64,000 bases of DNA from Apostichopus japonicus (taxonomy: Eukaryota; Echinodermata; Holothuroidea; Aspidochirotida; Stichopodidae), in NCBI RefSeq assembly GCF_037975245.1, contig NC_092561.1, forward strand, positions 8,056,001 to 8,120,000. The letters run 5' to 3'. This document shows, piece after piece, positions 13,112-27,289 of this stretch. Under the pieces are notes generated by a model, which saw only the letters and a program-made list of their open reading frames with translations, did not search any database and was not told the DNA's origin. Numbering within the stretch: position 1 is the first letter of the stretch; each line of letters begins with the position of its first letter. Position numbers and translations under genes: made by a program.

Positions 13112-15550
13112 GTACCTTTTTTTTTTTTTTTAAAACTCTTAACTCTTTTCACCTTATTTCCAAAGGATTTTGAGGTAAAGTTTTTAACTCTGTTAAGTAT
13201 GTAAGTACATCAATCGTGTGTAGATAGATGTCTATATATGTGTGTGTGTGTGATTTGGTGTAGATCCATAGGACTTGATAGATGTGGTTTACTTGATAAC
13301 TATGTCATTATAACAGATTTGTCACTCAGGGGGTTCTTATCATGTTTGTCCTATGATCTTTTGATAACTTTTATTGGCATCATTAATCTATAAGGGTTCA
13401 TTTTGTTTGTGAAAAGGTTCCCCCCCCTTCCTCCTCCTCCCATATATTAAGTTACTGAAAAGAGCAAACTGTAAACTTGTATTGATACATACAGTATAAA
13501 AGAAACACGCAGGGCCTGCATGGTGACAGCAATCTGCCAGGACACTTGTCGTAGAAATTTCTTCTTCTACCGCTGTAGTTTGCATCGCATCTTTCACGCT
13601 TGTCAGTGGTGGTATCAATCTATACTGTATTCTCTCAACTGTTAGAATCAGGAAGATGTACCTGAAATACCAAAAACATTCGCTTGAGCCATCCGAAAGT
13701 TGTAACAGTTTATGACTAAGTTCCATCTTAGGCTAAAGTATTGTTCAAATGCTTTGTTTGCAAAGAAAGCAAGAAAACAGTGCACTCCATGGTTTCCACG
13801 CAGCCTGGTATATAACGTGAAAAAGTTTGGGAAAAGTACGGGAAACAGAAATGCATCTATTTCAAGTCTTGAAAGTCCTTGAGTTTGGAAGCTATAGGTT
13901 GGAAGAGCGGTGATAAATTAAGTCTTCATTTATGTTTTTCCACGACTACTGTACTTATGTAGTCTCGTCTGGAGCGGTTTGAAGACATGGTATCCTGTGG
14001 TTGGATCTATTCCATGCTAGCTACAGTAGCATTCATGCAATTTATAAAGAAAGCAACGCTTTCGAGCCCAGCTAGGTTGAAGATGTATATATGGCATTCG
14101 ACTGCCAAGTATTGCTGAAGAAGATCCCAAGGGGGACCGAAAATTCCAATATATTTTTTAAAACTTTACTCCTTATTTGTCAATTATGAGTCATATCTTA
14201 TTTCTCTTATATATAATATATGTACATTTATATGCTAGATCTAAACTTAAGCTGGGCTTACTGGTTGCACTGTGATAAACAATGTGAGCAAGGTATTTTA
14301 AAAGTGTGAGAAAAGAAAGCTTAACAGTGTTTTAATCAGACTGTGAAGGAAAAATAAAGTCCACAAAAAGCCTTCTTTGGGATTCTCTCCTCTCAACAAC
14401 AACAACAAGAAACTGTGATACATTCTCAACAGCTTAAAAAACAAAAATAAGACACTGCCTCAAAACATTTGTTTTTGTTTTTGTTTTGCTCTTTTTTGGA
14501 GCTTTAATCTCGAGCAAGTGCAGAGTCTAACTGTTCAGTAACAAGTACCTAATTCTCGTTGTTATTTGGCATGGTCAAACTTCAGATGCTTGATTTGCCA
14601 AGGAGATAAAGTGAAGGTGAAGTGTGCTTGTGGTCATATCCATGCAACAACATTGTTCACCTAGGACCCCTACAATCCCCAAACCCCCTCAACAAAGAAG
14701 GAAGGCCCCTTCCCCCCCCACCCCCTAAATAATCACTTACGTTGTTATATGTGCAACTTGTTTGCAAGATTCACCATTTTAGGCAGTCAGCCATAGTAAC
14801 AAGCATTGTTAAATTGGGAGAGAATTATCTCAGTAACCGAGGGTAGTCTGAGATTAACCTTACATTGATTGGAATCCTCAAGATGATAATTATATTAGCC
14901 AAATTACCAACATTTCCTTCAAGTTATTTAAGCGTGCTGTTGGTGTGGGTGTATCTGATACTTAATGTTACATAGTGTAACATGAAAACCCCACCCCCAC
15001 CCCAGAGTTAACAGTCAAGCCACTACTAAAACCATATTTGGATTATTCAAAAAACCTTGTCGCGATCGGGCCGAGATTGTTTTTCTCACGATGAATTAAC
15101 GTCCAATTCTAATCCTCACAATTTCTCTGGGTGAAGGTACTTTTGGAGAAGTCGTACATGTTTGTTAAACAAAAACTTGGCAAGCAGTTGATTCCTGATC
15201 CGTGACGCCATGAATCCTCTCCTCCGGCGACATACATTACCTTAAATGGTTAACCGCTCTATATGCATGATTAATTCATCATGATATTTGATATTGAATT
15301 AGTGATAACATATATAGTTAATCTTGCTGGTACAGAATTAGTGCAAAACTTCCATTTCTTTGATAAAAGATAAAAACAATATCACAGTCCTCCAGTTACA
15401 GCAGCAGCCATGAAAAATGATATTACAAGGATTATCAGGCTTTTTAATCTTATCAGCAGCTACATATTCCAGGGATGTCGGTTATCCCTGCTTGTTAATT
15501 TATGTATATATTTATATATATAGATATATATATATATATTATGTATAAAA

Positions 15551-16180
15551 AAAGATTCAGTTGTTCACTTACTGCTGCAAAAGTGTCATCCCAAAGTGTT
15601 GCCATGGTAACAGACCGCCCAGCCGTGCATGATAGGAAAAAATAAGGGTACACGCTCGTTCGCGTCCAATTGTCTGATAATCGCCGCACAGGCGTGAAAC
15701 TAGAGTAACAACATGCTGTAAGTTACCATAAAGGTAGACTTTACCATATGTATATGAACATACCCTATACTAACATGACCACTGCCAGACTGCAAAAGGA
15801 CTTTCCCCTTCCCCCTCCCACTTCCCCCATTCCCTCCCCTTCCCCTTCACAAAAGATTCAGTATAACAAAAGATTCAGTTGATCACTTACTGCTGCAAAA
15901 GTGTCATCCGAAAGCGTTGCCATGGTAACAGACCGCCCAGCCGTGCATGATAGGAAGAAATAAGGGTACACGCTCGTTCGCATCCAGTTGTCTGATAATC
16001 GCCGCACAGGCGTGAAACTAGAGTAACAACATGCTGTAAGTTACCATAAAGGTAAACTTTACCATATGTATATGAACATACCCTATACTAACATGACCAC
16101 TGCCAGACTGCAAAAGGACTTGCCCCCTTCCCCCTCCCATCCCCCTCCCACTTCCCCCATTCCTTCCCCTTCACAAAAGT
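15551..16180. repeat. Direct tandem duplication, 317-bp unit
   Basis: The unit starts AAAGATTCAGTTG at 15551 and again at 15868. It includes ACCGCCCAGCCGTGCATGAT and GCCGCACAGGCGTGAAACTA and ends in a C-rich CCCCTTCCCC tract. Copies differ by a few substitutions. No coding potential is evident. Confidence 0.9.
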
Positions 16181-17020
16181 TCATAATAACAACTAGTGGT
16201 AGAGTGTGAGTTACAAGTTGCTTTGTCACATCTGATTTATACTATTTCTGTTCTATACTTCCTTAACAGTAAAATGCTGTGTCATTTTTTTATTTTTTTT
16301 ATAACAATGACGATAAGTTAAGACCTTAAATTGTCTTTCACCTAGCTCTCATGATGTCTGGGGAAATGATTTGTAATTTCAAAACACTGTGGGAAAGTGC
16401 TTTTTGAAAATGTGTTTGTCGGTTTTCGACTTATACATGTATCTCCATTATTATGACTGGTTTTACGTGGTGTTCCACATTGAAATCTCTGAAGAGGAAG
16501 GGACAAAGAGGTACAACAGTTGACCGTAAAGGCTTGATGATCAAGAATTGCTTTACAAATTATTCATGGTATACCAGCCATCCCTGTATCTTTTACGACA
16601 TTCCCCCTTCCCCCCCCCACCTCCCTCCAACTTCAATAGGAAAAGAGCAACAAATAATAACAATGATAATATACAGTATAAACAATGCAAATAATGGTGG
16701 GTTTATAATCATCTCTAGAGTTTAGTAAAGGGTTCCTTTTCCCTAGGATAATTTGATTAGAGATCCGGAGTATTCATCACCTTTCCCTTTTCGAAAGGTT
16801 TATCGAACCAAGCAACACGAAAAAGCTAGCGTGAGGTTGCGTAGCGTATATTCCTCTCAGTGTAACACACCGTACTTGATGGGTATATGTAATAATGCGC
16901 CTTTGTTGCGAGTGGCATCGTACATACCGTCAACTGTATCCTCTGGGATACAATCTATTTTGACAGCCCACAACCGCTTACTCTATAAGCATGCATGAAT
17001 TAATATTTATATATATATAT

Positions 17021-18220
17021 TAGTGTTTGCACGGGTTATCCGGGTACCCGCCCGACGTGATACTACCCGGTTCCTAATTTATTACCCGAATCCTAAGCAA
17101 AGTGTGATTTAAAAAAAAAGAAAAAAAAAATTGGCAAACCGACGGTTAGGCAGATTTCCCATTGACTTAGTGTGGTGTTAGGCAACAATGTGGTCGAAGA
17201 TAACAGCAATAACGAAGAGGTCCGCTCGACGAGATACTACCTGGTTCCTAATTTATTACCCGAATCATACGCAAAGTGTGATTGTTAAAAAAAAAAAAAA
17301 AAAAAAAAACGATGGTTAGGCTGATTTCCTGTTGACTTAGTGTGTTGTAAGGCTACCATGTGTTCGAAGTTAACAGTAATAACGAAAGCTTTCCATAGAT
17401 ATCTTATAACTGCGTCACAATTTCAGCAAATAAACAGATGGTTAGGCTTAGCTAGATTTCTCATTGACTTAGTGTGGTGTTAGGCAACCATGTGGTCGAA
17501 CGTAACAGCAATAACGAAAGTATTCCATGGATGTCTTATAACTGCGTCACAACTCCAGCAAATAAACAGATGGTTAGGCTTAGCTAGATTTCTCATTGAC
17601 TTAGTGTGGTGTTAGGCTACCATGTGGAAGAAATTATTATTTATTCATTCGTTTATTTCAAAGAAGGAAAGGCTGACAAGGAATTTTACGCGATGTTTAT
17701 GGATTATAGACGGGATAACTAAAAAATAGTTATCGCAAGTGGCTTTTTACTAATCGTTATTCCAAATGCTATCAAATTGCGCGAATCGCGCAATCTCGCG
17801 GCTAATGCGAACCCTGGGCCTGCATAATAGATAGTAGTAAACTGTTTAAGAGCTAAATTGGATATTTATATGGTTTGATCCAAAAGACGTGCACGAGCTA
17901 GCATAAGCAGCGGCGGCAGTGCGATGTTAGTAGTAATGCTAATTATAATTAAATAATTAATTTGTTAACAAGTTAATGAAAGAAACAAGCAAATAAAAAT
18001 TATTGAGGGAGGTCAGTTATGCTACTTCTTACACCTACGTATTTGAACATGGAAACATTGTCAGTAGAGAATATAATGCATTTCTTACGCATCCAATATG
18101 TAATTTCTTGAAAATCGTGATACACAAGGGTAAACAATTTTTTTTCCGGGTACCCGGATACCCGACGGGTAATGGCCCTCGGGTACCCGGTTCCCGATTT
18201 TTGGACCCGTGTAAACACTA
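17021..18220. mobile_element. hAT-like non-autonomous DNA transposon, 1.2 kb
   Basis: Terminal inverted repeats TAGTGTTTGCACGGGT (from 17021) and its near-complement ending at 18220 match at 15 of 16 positions. Subterminal CCGGGTACCCG palindromes occur at both ends. The flanks are ATATATAT on both sides, compatible with an 8-bp target duplication but uninformative because the site is an AT microsatellite. Inside are tandem units of about 132 bp around GTTAGGCTTAGC (for example 17441 and 17573). No transposase-like reading frame is seen. Family assignment is inferred from TIR style and possible 8-bp duplication. Confidence 0.7.
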
Positions 18221-19122
18221 ATATATATATATATATATATAATTACTACCGATACAGCAGTGAATGATACTGTACCTGTTTACCCCGGTATATGATCGTA
18301 TCTGTAGAATTCATGCAAAGTCTATAAAGAACTTGAGCAGTCGTCCAAAGGTCTTTGGACTTTTATCGTTTCCTTCTCCCCTCCTCCCCCGTTCGTGGTG
18401 ACAAGCTGGGTTACGGGAAAACCGTATCGATTTTTGTTTGTTTGTTTGCATTTATGCAGACGTTGTTTACACCTACCCCGATTGTAAAATGGAAAGTTTG
18501 CATAAGGCTCTTTAACTGACGGCAATTAACATGCTCTACACTCGAGAATTACTCGTAAACAAAAACCTCCAGTTTGTGATTACTTGCGGTTTCGTTTTCC
18601 ATAGAAAGACTCGTAGCTAGTAGAAGTTGGCATCGCAGTTGCTCAATGACAGTGTGAAACCTGGGCACTGTGATGCAACGCAGCCAGTTATTTGCAATTT
18701 TAGGGGAAACTGTTACTTTGGGCGTAGAGGACAATATAAACCCTTTGACTATTGTGTAGTATGACATAATAAACATGAAAGTGGTGTAATACATGACGTG
18801 AATAAAACCGAAAATGACATTGTAATGCAAACAGTTATACTTGAGGTATCAATCTCTAGTCAATTAAATCCTGCAAATTTCCCCAAACTTATATAAAGGA
18901 AGAGAGTTTATTCAAAATGAGAATCAAATTGCCAATTATCACTCAATAGATAGATATCAGTGGACTTCACTGAATTTTGAGATTTCATGAGAATATTAAT
19001 GATACCCCCCCCCCCCCTCTTGTCAACAGAGCAACACCCAGACACATTAATATGGAACTAATTCATGGATATCAAAAGATAAATTGGAAATAATTCAATA
19101 CTTTCAAGTTGTTCTTTGTGTG

Positions 19123-19450
19123 AGAGCGTGGTGGCCAATTGGCTAAGGAGTAAGGCGTCGGACTTGTGATCCAAGGATTGCTGGTTTTGATTCCTGCCTA
19201 CTTCATTGCATTGTGTCCTTTGGTAAGATGCTTTATCTCACTTGCCTTTCTCCACCCAGGGGTTTAATGGGGTACCTGTGAGGTAACTTGTCATTGGGCG
19301 CAGTATATAACTGCTGCCGACTGGAGGGATTGTCTCTGGGACAGGTTAGCATTGACCAGGGGTAATATAAAGTCTGTAAAGCGCTTTGAGACCTATCGCT
19401 GGTGTAAAGTGCTATATAAAAATCAAATATTATTATTTATTATTAATTAC
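19123..19450 (+). mobile_element. tRNA-derived SINE
   Basis: An A box (TGGCCAATTGG, 19132-19142) and B box-like GGTTTTGATTC (19183-19193) are spaced as in a tRNA promoter. A body with AAGCGCTTTGAGACC and AAGTGCTATATAAA follows, ending in an ATTATTATT-type tail. This layout is that of tRNA-derived SINEs common in marine invertebrates. It lies inside the putative 27-kb intron. Confidence 0.75.
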
Positions 19451-21738
19451 TGTACAACAACAAAAATGTACATAAAATTTTGACTATTTATAATCAAGCT
19501 ACTGTACAGTAAGTTTTGATATGGATTTCTGATAAGAAAGAGTTATAAACTTAGAGTGCAAAAGTTAGCAAAATCTTTGCAGAAAGCTAACTATATGCAT
19601 GGTTTAATAATTAGCAGTAATATTTGGTTCATATTACAACAGTTCCAAAGCTTCAAAGATTTCCACACTAAAAGATGGATATAGACTTAAAAAGTTAACA
19701 TCTTTAAAACTTAATCGGAAGCAAATGGAGAATATAAATGAAAGAAAAGGAGAAAAATTTTGTCGAAGAGAAAATATTAATGAGACGTTGTCCTCTACAT
19801 GATCCTACTTTATAAAGAAATTTATAAATAGGTTGGGGAGGGGGGGGGAGAATAAAGGGGGGACTAATAAATGAAAAGAGTAAAGAAGGAATAAGGTGAG
19901 AAACACTTAACTTCAATGCTAATAGTATCCTTTTTTTTAAGTTAACGTAAAATTGACTGATGTGTTTTACTTCTAATGGATGGCAACATGAAACAAGCGT
20001 TCCATTTTTTTTTTTTTTTTTTTAAACCTCCGAGGCGATAAATACCCTCGCTCGCTCACGCAGTTACTGTTTAGCAGATGATTGGGTTAATAATAATCAT
20101 CATCATGGCAGGCACGGCATTCGCAGAGCTGAAGTCAATAAAATAGTGTGTTTGTAACGTGACTCATAGCTGAACAACATTCAAAATAACAACCTTCTCG
20201 TCTTCCTGTTTAAACAGTTTTGGTCTCGTCATTGTCAGGAAACATACTTACTGTTTAAAGTTGCAAAAAAAAATTTACTTCTTTCGAAAAATACAATTTG
20301 AAACGCCACTTTTGCCTCCGGTGTAATTACGCAGCACGTCAGCGAGAAAAGAAAAAGAAGACGAAGAAGAAGAATAAAAAAGGCTAATTTGGTATAAATC
20401 TATCTAATGCAAGTTGCCTCCAGACAAGTACTATAATCAATGATAGAAAGAGATAAATAACACCATTTTTTGGGGGTTCTTTAAATCTTCCTTTTTATGG
20501 ACTCAAACCTTGCATGCCTTTTTCTCCCTTATAAATACAGTATGTTAGTATAATGTTACTTAACAATAAGGAAAGGTGGCAGAAAAGCTAATGACAGAAT
20601 TTCTACATCAGTAAAATCTGATTCCTGACATTTATGTTAATTGTTTTTCGTTGTTGTAATATCAGTTCCCCAAAGTTAATACCATACAGTATGAAATTAA
20701 TGCAGTTCATATAGACTTAACAGATAGAAATTTCATAATACTCTATCATAATAGTGTTAATTAGAGAGGTAAATGGAATCATAATTCATGCTCTTTGAGT
20801 TGTTGGTCTCGGACATTTCCGTGAACCTGAAATAGACTGCGTCATTCAATACATAGATTCCAAGTATTAAAGAGGGCACATACAGTAACTCCATGCATGA
20901 TCACATTCTACAACCTCAATTGGCCGTGATGGTGTTTTCGACAGGCTGTAAAAAAATTATTTAAAATTAAATAACATGAAAAATATTTTAAAAAATAAAA
21001 TTAATCTTTTTATTTTTAAATTTTAAAATTTTTTAAATATGCAAACATTTATCTGCAACAATTTGGTTGCAATATGTTAGACAAAAGTCGTTGGTGTACT
21101 GACCCACCGAGCCTTATATGTGACTTACTATTTACAGTCATATGGGAGGATCTACAGTGGTCTGTGAGTATGCAGTCCGTATATTTTGTAGGCTGGTAAC
21201 CAAAAAATATAGCAAGTGTTGTGACTGCAGCTTTCAGCAACAACAAAAATGCCATTTTGGAATGCGTTAAAAGAGTGTGGACCTTTCTGTTAGAAAAAAC
21301 TATTCATATACTTCATAAATAGGGAGCTCAAACTTGTCAATTTGGTAAAGAGAATATTTTACTGACTTTTCATGCAAATAAGTTTGGTTTATTCTTGATT
21401 TTGTTTAATAAGGTCAGACCGTTGTATGTACTATGTGCAGGTCCGTACAGCAGTTCTTCTCCCATTTAGTCATCCCGGACTACAGTAGTAATGGATAGGT
21501 CAGAGTGTCTCCATTAAATCTGTGCCAATGTCCCTGACCTCTTTAGAGGACCTGGGGTGGAGTAGTAAGGACAGCGCTTACCTTGACCTGGAGTAAGGCA
21601 GGACTTTTAAAAGGAACTGAATCAGATGTCTTTGCAGTACCCCTGTCTGTCATCATCAACCACAAATGACCCCCACCTCTTCCTGGAGGAGTGCTTGGTG
21701 GGTTGTAAAATCATGAGGACAGTGGAAACAGAAGGGTT

Positions 21739-23372
21739 ACAAGACAGGTTTTAGATTATAGATTCTGATATGGATAGGGTCGCAAATAAGCTACTGTAAG
21801 CCTTCTTGATCCTTGGGTCTCTAAAATAAACTAAACTAAACTGATCAATCTTTAGAGTTTTTGAGTTCTTGCAGTCAAGAAGTATATTTATGTGTTACAA
21901 ATGTTCAAGAGAGGTTTAGATTAGATTCTAACACGGATAGGGTCTCAAATAAGCTACTTTAAGCCTTCTTGATCCTTGGGTCTCTAAAATAAACTAAACT
22001 AAACTGATCAATCTTTAGAGTTTTTGAGTTCTTGCAGTCAAGAAGTATATTTATGTGTTACAAATGTTCAAGAGAGGTTTAGATTAGATTCTAACACGGA
22101 TAGGGTTGCAAATATGCTACTGTAAGCCTTCTTGATCCTTGGGTCTCTAAAATAAACTAAATTAAACTGATCAACCTTTAGAGTTTTTGAGTTCTTGTAG
22201 TCAAGAAGTACATTTATGTGTTACAAATGTTCAAGACAGGTTTAGATTAGATTCTAACACGGATAGGGTCTTAAATAAGCTACTGTAAGCCTTCTTGATC
22301 CTTGGGTCTCTAAAATAAACTAAACTAAACTGATCAATCTTTAGAGTTTTTGAGTTCTTGCAGTCAAGAAGTGTATATTTATGTGTTACAAATGTTCAAG
22401 ACAGGTTTAGATTAGATTCTAACACGGATAGGGTCTTAAATAAGCTACTGTAAGCCTTCTTGATCCTTGGGTCTCTAAAATAAACTAAACTAAACTGATC
22501 AATCTTTAGAGTTTTTGAGTTCTTGCAGTCAAGAAGTATATTTATGTGTTACAAATGTTCAAGAGAGGTTTAGATTAGATTCTAACACGGATAGGGTCGC
22601 AAATAAGCTACTGTAAGCCTTCTTGATCCTTGGGTCTCTAAAATAAACTAAACTAAACTGATCAATCTTTAGAGTTTTTGAGTTCTTGCAGGCAAGAAGT
22701 ATATTTATGTGTTACAAATGTTCAAGAGAGGTTTAGATTAGATTCTAACACGGATAGGGTCTCAAATAAGCTACTGTAAGCCTTCTTGATCCTTGGGTCT
22801 CTAAAATAAACTAAACTAAACTGATCAATCTTTAGAGTTTTTGAGTTCTTGCAGTCAAGAAGTATATTTATGTGTTACAAATGTTCAAGAGAGGTTTAGA
22901 TTAGATTCTAACACGGATAGGGTCTCAAATAAGCTACTGTAAGCCTTCTTGATCCTTGGGTCTCTAAAATAAACTAAACTAAACTGATCAATCTTTAGAG
23001 TTTTTGAGTTCTTGCAGGCAAGAAGTATATTTATGTGTTACAAATGTTCAAGAGAGGTTTAGATTAGATTCTAACACGGATAGGGTCTCAAATAAGCTAC
23101 TGTAAGCCTTCTTGATCCTTGGGTCTCTAAAATAAACTAAACTAAACTGATCAATCTTTAGAGTTTTTGAGTTCTTGCAGTCAAGAAGTATATTTATGTG
23201 TTACAAATGTTCAAGAGAGGTTTAGATTAGATTCTAACACGGATAGGGTCGCAAATAAGCTACTGTAAGGCTTCCTGGTCCTTGGGTCTCTAAAATAAAC
23301 TAAACTGATCAATCTTTCGAGCTCTTGAGTTCTTGCAGGCAAGAACTTGTATATTAATGTGTTACACATGTT
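21739..23372. repeat. 163-bp satellite, about 10 copies
   Basis: A unit containing CTAACACGGATAGGGTC, AAATAAACTAAACTAAACTG and TTCTTGCAGTCAAGAAGTAT recurs with starts 162-165 bp apart (TTCAAGA at 21905, 22068, 22230, 22395, 22558, 22721, 22884, 23047, 23210). Inner copies are nearly identical and the edge copies are diverged, as expected for unequal exchange. It contains no long open frame. Confidence 0.95.
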
Positions 23373-26300
23373 ATCAGGAACTGCTTGAGTACACTAATAA
23401 ATATTTGAAAATTTCTGTGGTAGTGCATTGCTCCCCATCACCTCCTCCTCCCTTCCCTGCTTGCTCCCTTTTCTCACCATCTGTAACCCCCCCCCCCCCT
23501 CCCATCCTCTTTCTCTCTAATTATTCAGCTCTACACTCAATCTTGCCTTGCCGCAAAGGCTTCGCAGTCCTGCAGATGGTCATCAAAGTATAGTGCCAAC
23601 AGATCTCTGATCAAAGGTACAAAGCTTAATGTCAGAACCAGTTGCCAAAAGGAAGCAATATATAGCCCTCTGATAAAATCCACAGATAAAAGATTTAGAA
23701 ACCAAGTCCTGTAGTATTTTAAAGCAGCATCAATTTTGAGTTTTAAATAGGCAAGTTTCCCCCCCCTCCCCACTCCCCCTCCCCCCCAAAAAAAACTTCC
23801 AAGAATTATACTCAAACTAAGATTGACAATTTGATCCGAACTATATAAAGACACCCACCCTCCTAGCCCTTTTTTTTTTTTTTTTACTATAAATGAAAGT
23901 TGAAATGTTGAAAGTTATTAATGACTCAGTCGAACCATAACATTATGTGACTTGAACAAGTTTCATTGTGATAAAGTTGTTATTATAATAATAATTATGG
24001 TTATTATGATTATGATGATGATTATTATTACTGTCATTATCCCACATAATTTAAGTGCTAAATGTACAAAACACAAAGTCTGCTCTCACGCACAGAGAAG
24101 AAGAAATAAGGAGAAATAAGGAGAAATAGATAGACATTAAGCTGGATCAAGTACTTTAGTATCGCAGGAAGAGATAGTTGGTCTTGATAGTTTGTTTAAC
24201 AAGGCTTCCAGTGAGTCGATAGTTCTCGAATGTTGATGGGAGCTTGTTCCACGAACGAACGAGGGGCAGCCCAAGGGAAACCTTTCTTCCGTCACACGTT
24301 GTTCTGATTCGGGGAACAGTCAACCATCAAGGTCACATATATAATTATAAACAATTTACAAGCGAACTGGAAAATTGCCAAACGTTATCGACTATTTCTT
24401 CCTCACTAATTTGAATTGAAACTCGGTAATAATCGGGAATTAAATGGAATTCATTTTTTGGTGAATTCCCAAGTGATTATAGTATATTTTTTTTTGCTTT
24501 TTTTGGTCATCAAAATCAACTTTAGAAAGCTGCTTTAAGCAGAGGGTAGACTGCATGACCAAAACATTTCCTTTAAGAGGTGAGATATGGTTTGTTTTAA
24601 TAAGTACAATGACCTAGACCACTGGGGTCAAACCGAGGGGACAAGGTTAATGAGAAGGAAGGATTGAAACAAGAGCGATGCCTTTGCTCAACATTGTTTT
24701 CTCTGGCATATTATTACTTAATTGTGTACAGCATTTCCTTTCCAAATTTTAAACCTTCGAAACTGATGGGAACTCTGAGTACAGAGCTTAGAAAAATAAA
24801 TCAAACATTTATATATACAGTGTATATCTATCCCGCCTGGGAACTTCTTGGGGTTAATCATGTGAAATGGAACATAATGTTTGTTTTTGTTTACATTGAT
24901 TTGGAAATTTATATACTGTACAAACTAATTGATCGTTTCCAAGTGTGATAAGATTTCTTATTTTGTGATAGATAATTTGGTGTGTTAAACTTTGTTTTAA
25001 TTAAGTCGATAAATTGTAATATTGGATAAATTGTAATATTGTTCTGGGCTGTAATATAATATTGTACATTGGTTCGTTTATAAAATTGCTAGAAATTGGT
25101 AAATTAAAGCAAAAATGTAAACATATCTTTAATAGTGAAAGGCACATAACAGACATACATATACATGTATATGTATCGTTGCTATGGTGATTTTGGGTTA
25201 ACAAACAGTCTCAGACATTGAAAGCTATTAAGGAGATGATTATGAGAGGTCCCCCCCCCCCAAAAAAAAAAAAAATTGGAATAAAGAGAGAGAGAGAAAG
25301 AAAATCCATGTTTGTTTTATTACCGATAAAGCAAAAAAGATTTTCTTGAAATTACAACCTGGGCCAATGTTTTCCCCCTAGAGCATTGGCTATGTTATTA
25401 AGAATAGTTTTTCGGTCTCTTTCCGAAAGCCATGCTTGTATATTCCCTCTAGGTAAATGCTTTTCAAGTTGTTTATGAAAACAAATTGGTTGAGGGGGCA
25501 GCAAAGTCTATAACACAGGTTGAATGTTTATAACCTGACAGGTGCAAGTTCTCTATTTAAACTAACAACTCCCGAATCCGTTTCTCCAGAGGATTTAGCG
25601 ACCCATACTCCAATAAACCCCGGGTAGGTAAGGCCTAGACTGCAGTAGTACACTGGAGTTTCTTTTGTGTTCTCAATTTATTGTTCCCACATAATGTGTC
25701 TTTTTGTTAGTTTACCCTATTCCTCCAGAGAGTAGTAGGAAATTGAAGTCTCGGTCGAAATATAAATTGCATAACTTGCGTCATGCTTTTTGCTTTATGG
25801 ATCCGTCATTAGCTGCTGCTGCTGTCAATTTTACACTCTGCCAGGAATTGTTTGGTGGGGGGGGGTTGGGGGGTGTGTAAAGGCTGGGTTGGTGTGTAAC
25901 ACTAACAGCTTCTAAGACACATACTGTACATAGAACTGATGACGACCACACTATTGTGTATGTATGTGTCGATAGCGTGTGTTGAAGGATATACGGTAGC
26001 TTAGCCTGGACATATGGAGAAATATGAAATAGATTTACAGACAGGGATAGATATTAAAAAGGAAAGACAGATACAGTATATATGCGACAAACCCACAGTG
26101 TATTATTATGTGAGGGGATGATGCCTATTAAATGTAAATAAAGTTATCAGCACTTTGGTACTTTGGAACTATAGTAATATGTCAGGTAGCTAGGGGAAGG
26201 CTTTGTATGGAAGTATAAATTTAGGGACAAAGTTTTTTGTTGGGTACTGTATTTAAGAGTAGCAAGCTGGCAGGAATATTGAATTTGCCAGGAACAGAAA

Positions 26301-27289
26301 TGGTGGGGTGGTGGGGAATTGTTGTGGAGTAAATATCCCCTTACTCTACTCTCCTCTCCTCTCATCCCCTCCCCCACTCCCTTCTAGCTCCTATTCCCCT
26401 AAATTTAAGTTTAGTAACAGTGTACATGGAAAAATTAAATCAACATGCTGCTTAATATTTTCAAGGCATTAAATTAGAGTTCTAATTCAAATGTTAAATA
26501 GGAACTTTGATCAATTTTAGCATGCTGGAAAAGAGATGCAATATAATATTTGTTGATTAAATAGCTCAGTACAAGATGCATGGTGCATTTAGTTTTTGTA
26601 GTACATGGTGTCAGCAGTGGGATCGTTGGTATTGTCGTTGAACGTAATGGATGAATTGTGTATACATACATGTGTCATATTGGTAAACAAGAACACTAAC
26701 AGTATACAACTAAACCTCACACATCACACACAATGACAACCACAACAAAATAATTCAACCTCTCAAAAGAAGATGTTTACTTTGATTAATTAGAACACAG
26801 ACAAGGCCTCCCTATTTAATTCAGCTAACATCTGGTCACTTAATTCATCTAACATCTAAAATACAAAAAATATTTCACATGCATGTTTTAAAATTATTTT
26901 CACACTTTCCTCTCACAAAATTATTATAATCAAAAGCAAACAAATTATGTTAATATAGTGGGAAGATATGTACACAACATCCACACTATATGCATAATAA
27001 GATTAAAGGCATGAATGTTTATCCTAAACATGCACTTCAAACTGTAATCGTGAATGTCATTACCAAACATTTTATGCACTTCAACAGTTGAAACTACATC
27101 TGGTATCACATGCTTTGAATTCATGAATCGACAAAAAAAAAATTTAAAAAAATATGTGAAAAGAATTTTTTTTCTTTCCGATAAATAATATACCATTTGG
27201 TGGGAGAGAGGACCTTTTCCTTGCATGTGTGGTGATCTTTGGCTGATAGAGTAGAGAGGAGGTTGTGATTTCCATTAGCGCTGGAATGT

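Noticed and set aside
21739-23372. CRISPR-like array
   Set aside because: Units are head-to-tail over their full 163 bp with no unique spacers, and the DNA is eukaryotic.
24090-24310. Possible dispersed repeat with GTTCCACGAACGAACGAGG
   Set aside because: The text has the feel of a known marine invertebrate repeat but no internal structure or second copy in the window supports it.
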